Assembly: GCA_029851415.1 (NCBI GenBank)
Contig: CM056743.1
Span: forward strand, 121,178,305 to 121,242,304
Reading direction: 5' to 3'
Length of the DNA stretch: 64,000 nt
From: Eretmocerus hayati
Lineage: Eukaryota; Arthropoda; Insecta; Hymenoptera; Aphelinidae
A model generated the notes under the pieces. That model was not told the DNA's origin. It made no database searches and saw nothing but the letters and a program-made list of their open reading frames with translations. The translations under genes were made by a program, and so were the position numbers. Shown here piece by piece: positions 60,385-64,000 of this stretch (positions are counted from its first letter, which is position 1; the number at the start of each line of letters is the position of its first letter).

Positions 60385-61600
60385 AAAGGGACTAGGCGGT
60401 TAAGCATGGTGAAGTGGACCTTGTCAGGTATGGCCTTGAAAGTATTTTTCCCCACTTTCTAACCCCAAATTATGACGAAAGCAAAGGTTTGTAGGTCCCA
60501 AAGTGACCCCTGTTTTCTACGGCACCCTGGGAATCCTCTAAAAAACCCTCGAAATTGATGTTCCTTCTATCAAATCGCATTCTGATGCATTTGAACGAAT
60601 CAGTTTGAAAATTTTTTAACATATCCTTGAAACTCCATCAAACAGAAGAAAGATATTTGCATACTGACAACTTTGGATTTAGGCCCCGAAAAAAATTCTT
60701 GAATATTGAAAAACGATTTTTCTCATAGAGGTTGGGAATTAGCACGGAATTTGAACATTCCACCGTGTTTGTCAGGTTATTTTACATCGAAAACTGCTCA
60801 GAAACATATAACTTTAGGTGGTGGAACATGGTCAAAAATGCAAAAAACCATTTTCAAAGCAAATTTTGAGTCAGTAATTTGCATCTTCTGCGCATGCGCG
60901 TCTTCCTACATCTCCAGGGACTGAAGGAGCCACGGCTTCACGGATTTGATACCTTGGATTTCTTCATTTCTTGGACCAGCTAGATGTCAGGTTTTACTGC
61001 ATCAAATCGACCTCCTCAAGGGGTCATTTTGAAGGAAATTGCATCAGCTATCGATTAAGAATACTTTCAGAGATGTAGGAGGACGCGCATGCGCAGAAGA
61101 TGCAAATTACTGACTCAAAATTTGCTTTGAAAATGGTTTTTTGCATTTTCGACCATGTTCCACCACCTAAAGTTATATGTTTCTAAGCAGTTTTCGATGT
61201 AAAATAACCTGACAAACACGGTAGAATGTTCAAATTCCGTGCTAATTCCCAACCTCTATGAGAAAAATCGTTTTTCAATATTCAAGAATTTTTTTCGGGG
61301 CCTAAAGCCAAAGTTGTCAGTATGCAAATATCTTTCTTTTGTTTGATGGAGTTTCAAGAATATGTCAAAAAATTCTCAGATTGATTCGTTGAAATGCATC
61401 AGAATGCGATTTGATAGAAGGAACATCGATTTCGAGGGTTTTTTTAGAGGATTCCTAGGGTGCCGTAGAAAACAGGGGTCACTTTGGGACCTACAAACCT
61501 TTGCTTTCGTCATAATTTGGGGTTAGAAAGTGGGGAAAAATACTTTCCGGGCCATACTTGACAAGGTCCACTTCACCATGCTTAACCGCCTAGTCCCTTT
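60385..61600. mobile_element. 1.2-kb palindromic element (family C, short copy)
   Basis: The termini are AAAGGGACTAGGCGGTTAAG and the inverse CCGCCTAGTCCCTTT, with the same arm sequence as 45104-47147. The arms are about 60385-60914 and 61072-61600. The spacer corresponds to sequence inside the arm of the long copy, so the inner part of the palindrome has been lost or was never duplicated. Confidence 0.8.
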
Positions 61601-62340
61601 TGGTAGTCAATGCAATGATGTAAATCGACGAATAGATGAACGATAAAAATTCCTAACAAAATATTTGACGACCACATGGTCTGTTGTAGCAGATCCACTT
61701 CATCACTTTTTTAAGTTTTGGACCAATAAAATATAAGAACAGAGCAAAGTGAACATACGAACAAAAATCTGTGCTGTTTTAAAGTAGATTGCTCACCGTG
61801 GCAAAGTTGATTCAAATGATGAACAAGCCCACTCAACCTTCAACCATGATATGTAGAGCAATCCTGAATTATCGAGCGCGTTTTTCCAAGGTTATTAAAC
61901 CACGAGTTGTCCGAAGAGTAGAATTCCGACAAGATAGACGGAAAAACTGCTACCCTGACTTATCGCAATATTCCTCAGAACTTCCATTTCATTGGATACC
62001 GACGCAGCTCTTTCTCCTCTTCAGACTTCAATCGCATCCCCGGATTTATGTGGAAACGGCCTTCCATCAGTTATGTTTTGAAGAAAATAATATAGATATT
62101 CAGATGATATGATCCCTATTTCCTCTGTCTCGACAGTTCCACGTCCAAAAAGACATTACTTGAGATGACCGGTACACAGCTCAGTGAGCCTGGAAGGATC
62201 AAGTGGGTATCAACCGTGTTATCATCGTGAAAAACTCAACCCTCTCACGTGTGTGGTACACCTCGGGAATATGACAATAAACCAGAAATATGATTTGATG
62301 GTAAATTCATTACTCTCGTCGGTCAACTATCAAGGGAAGA

Positions 62341-62661
62341 ACCAGGTGTCCGGATCATCAATCTTGTCCTAATTTTTTCCACAGTTTTGTACCACCCAAT
62401 CTATGAAGGATCTAGAGTAACTCCATCAAATGGGCCTTTCGTTCAGAGTTACAGCCAAAAACATTAACATTGCTAGTGTATCTAGGTATATATATAACTT
62501 TTTAACAAGGGCCTAGATGAGCAATGATAATCTCAATGCCTGAATCTTTGGACAGAAAACCCATTTGACAGAAATACTCTGGATTTCTTACATTCTAGGT
62601 AGTAAGAGAGTACAGAACCGTGAAAAAATTTGCATAAGATTGGCGATCCGGACATCTGGTC
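62341..62661. repeat. Foldback repeat, family A-like, strongly diverged
   Basis: The ends are ACCAGGTGTCCGGATC and the inverse GATCCGGACATCTGGT. Inner sequence (CCATCAAATGGGCCTTTCG...GTTACAGCC, AACATTGCTAGTGT) parallels the blocks of the copies at 27231 and 43577. Confidence 0.6.
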
Positions 62662-62728
62662 CTTCCTTATGAGTTACACTCAAAGTTTTTTTGGCAGTTT
62701 TTGTAATAGCATCGCGGGATGGTCATGA

Positions 62729-62851
62729 CCTGGTAGAAATGGGTAAACATTTTTTCGCCAAAAATTGGCCAAGTCTAACCAAGAAGTCACATTGCTACTA
62801 TATCTATATATTGCATAGGTGGCCAGAAAAAATGGTCACATTTCTACCAGG
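62729..62851. mobile_element. Short MITE with CCTGGTAGAAATG ends
   Basis: Perfect 13-bp inverted ends CCTGGTAGAAATG / CATTTCTACCAGG enclose about 97 bp. The terminal CCTGGTAGAAA is shared with the 39178-40566 palindrome, suggesting the same transposase family. Confidence 0.55.
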
Positions 62852-63409
62852 GTATGGCTACGTTTATTCATTTTATTTTATTTATTCCAATGAGCGGCGT
62901 ATAGCCCTCAACAATTGGATAATTTCATGGTGCATTAGAGAGCGTCTACATAGATATATAGGTACAGCGAGTTAATCAGCGGAAAGTATAATAGATCATT
63001 CAACATCATATTTCATTTGCAAACTGAAAAATGTTGCCTAGCAAGTTTTTCGAGCTCAGACTAAGAGTCTGTAAAACAGTCTCCTCAGTTCAGGTGAATA
63101 TTCCACAATTTTGCCATTTTTTTTAAAGGACACGTATCCGTTACCCTGTAACATTTTCCACGGAAGAATTTGTTTTCATTCCTTATGAATCAAGTCTTTA
63201 GTTTCGATCGCCACTTTACTCAAAAGATCCGCTGAGTCAACAAAATTAACAATATTAACCGACAAGGCGCCTTTTATCCGTACAGAATCCTTAGACCCGG
63301 CTTGCCAACATAAAATCAAATCAGCGCTGCCAACTTGACGAGACAAATGTCCCTAGGCGAGTGTAGAAGTCCCTAGATTTTTTTAGATTGTTAGTATATA
63401 TTTATTGAT

Positions 63410-63505
63410 GGGCTGGTGGATGGGTGGATGAGTCGGTGGGTTGTTGGGTCGGTGGGTGTGTGTGTTTGTGTGTGTGTGTGTGTATGTGAGAGAGAGAGAG
63501 AGTTC
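63410..63505. repeat. Compound microsatellite (GGTGGG)n-(GT)n-(GA)n
   Basis: Degenerate TGGG/GGTGGG units are followed by a GT run and a GAGAGA run. Open frames across it are low-complexity artefacts. Confidence 0.85.
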
Positions 63506-64000
63506 GTGGAATTCTCTTTTGTGAGGCAGTCCAGTACACGTACACTTACTAGACGAATACAATGAATATATCCACATTTTACGGCGTGCTGTCACCGGCT
63601 CGAGAATATGGATTTGTATTCGGGTGTGTATGGGTCTATTTTTGTCTCTTTTTTGTGAATTCTTCCTTGTTAGGGACCCATGATACATACACTGATTCTA
63701 CGTGTTCATTACTCTATCGCTATCATATGACTCCGGAAGAATTCTGAGGATATTCGTCTTTTTGAATAATATATGATAGATATTTGAAATTGAAAATAAA
63801 ATACTATTGAAAATGATTTATCATTCTCGATAAATAATGTTGAGTATATATTATAATAATAGTGGTGGTATGAGTGTTGAGAAGTGTATTTTGAGTAGTT
63901 GTAACTTCACGTCACAGGGACCGAGAGAGACATAATCAGATGAACCTGACACGTATTGGTCACCTTCACGGGCCAAGGGACGATGTTCAGATCAGAGAAA

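Noticed and set aside
61789..62112. 107-codon plus-strand frame
   Set aside because: It has no hydrophobic, catalytic or repeat signature and no convincing splice sites; I could not match it to the missing lipase exons.

Overview
This is eukaryotic, almost certainly insect, nuclear DNA. Two genes can be read exon by exon with good GT-AG splice sites: an arginine kinase and a secreted acid lipase of the arthropod 'lipase 3' type. Arginine kinase with five coding exons, a Penelope-like retroelement, many foldback DNA elements, AT-rich introns and scattered GC-richer islands fit an arthropod; Hymenoptera is my guess, but nothing here proves it.

Layout. 0.1-6 kb: a terminal-inverted-repeat element, then a minus-strand gene for a small membrane protein (two good exons at 5646-6021 and a possible third at 1434-1656), whose intron would hold a Tigger/pogo-like palindrome nested in an older foldback repeat. 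8.75-23.4 kb: arginine kinase (+), 369 residues, with an unusual Cys/Lys-rich N-terminus; intron 2 holds a 1.8-kb imperfect foldback repeat and intron 3 a tRNA-like SINE head. 23.6-40.6 kb: repeat-rich intergenic DNA centred on a Penelope-like element with reverse transcriptase, GIY-YIG endonuclease and inverted flanking repeats that each carry a hammerhead-ribozyme core; one flank is split by a 1.8-kb DNA transposon-like insertion. 40.8-44.8 kb: lipase gene (+), 433 residues, seven coding exons. 45-63.5 kb: two copies each of two palindromic element families, one copy nested in a further Tigger-like element, and an isolated first exon of a second lipase-like gene at 54.5 kb.

The genes do not form a pathway. 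The main theme is repeat architecture: at least seven inverted-repeat families, several with two or more copies in the window, and three nested insertions whose order can be read from interrupted repeats or target-site duplications.
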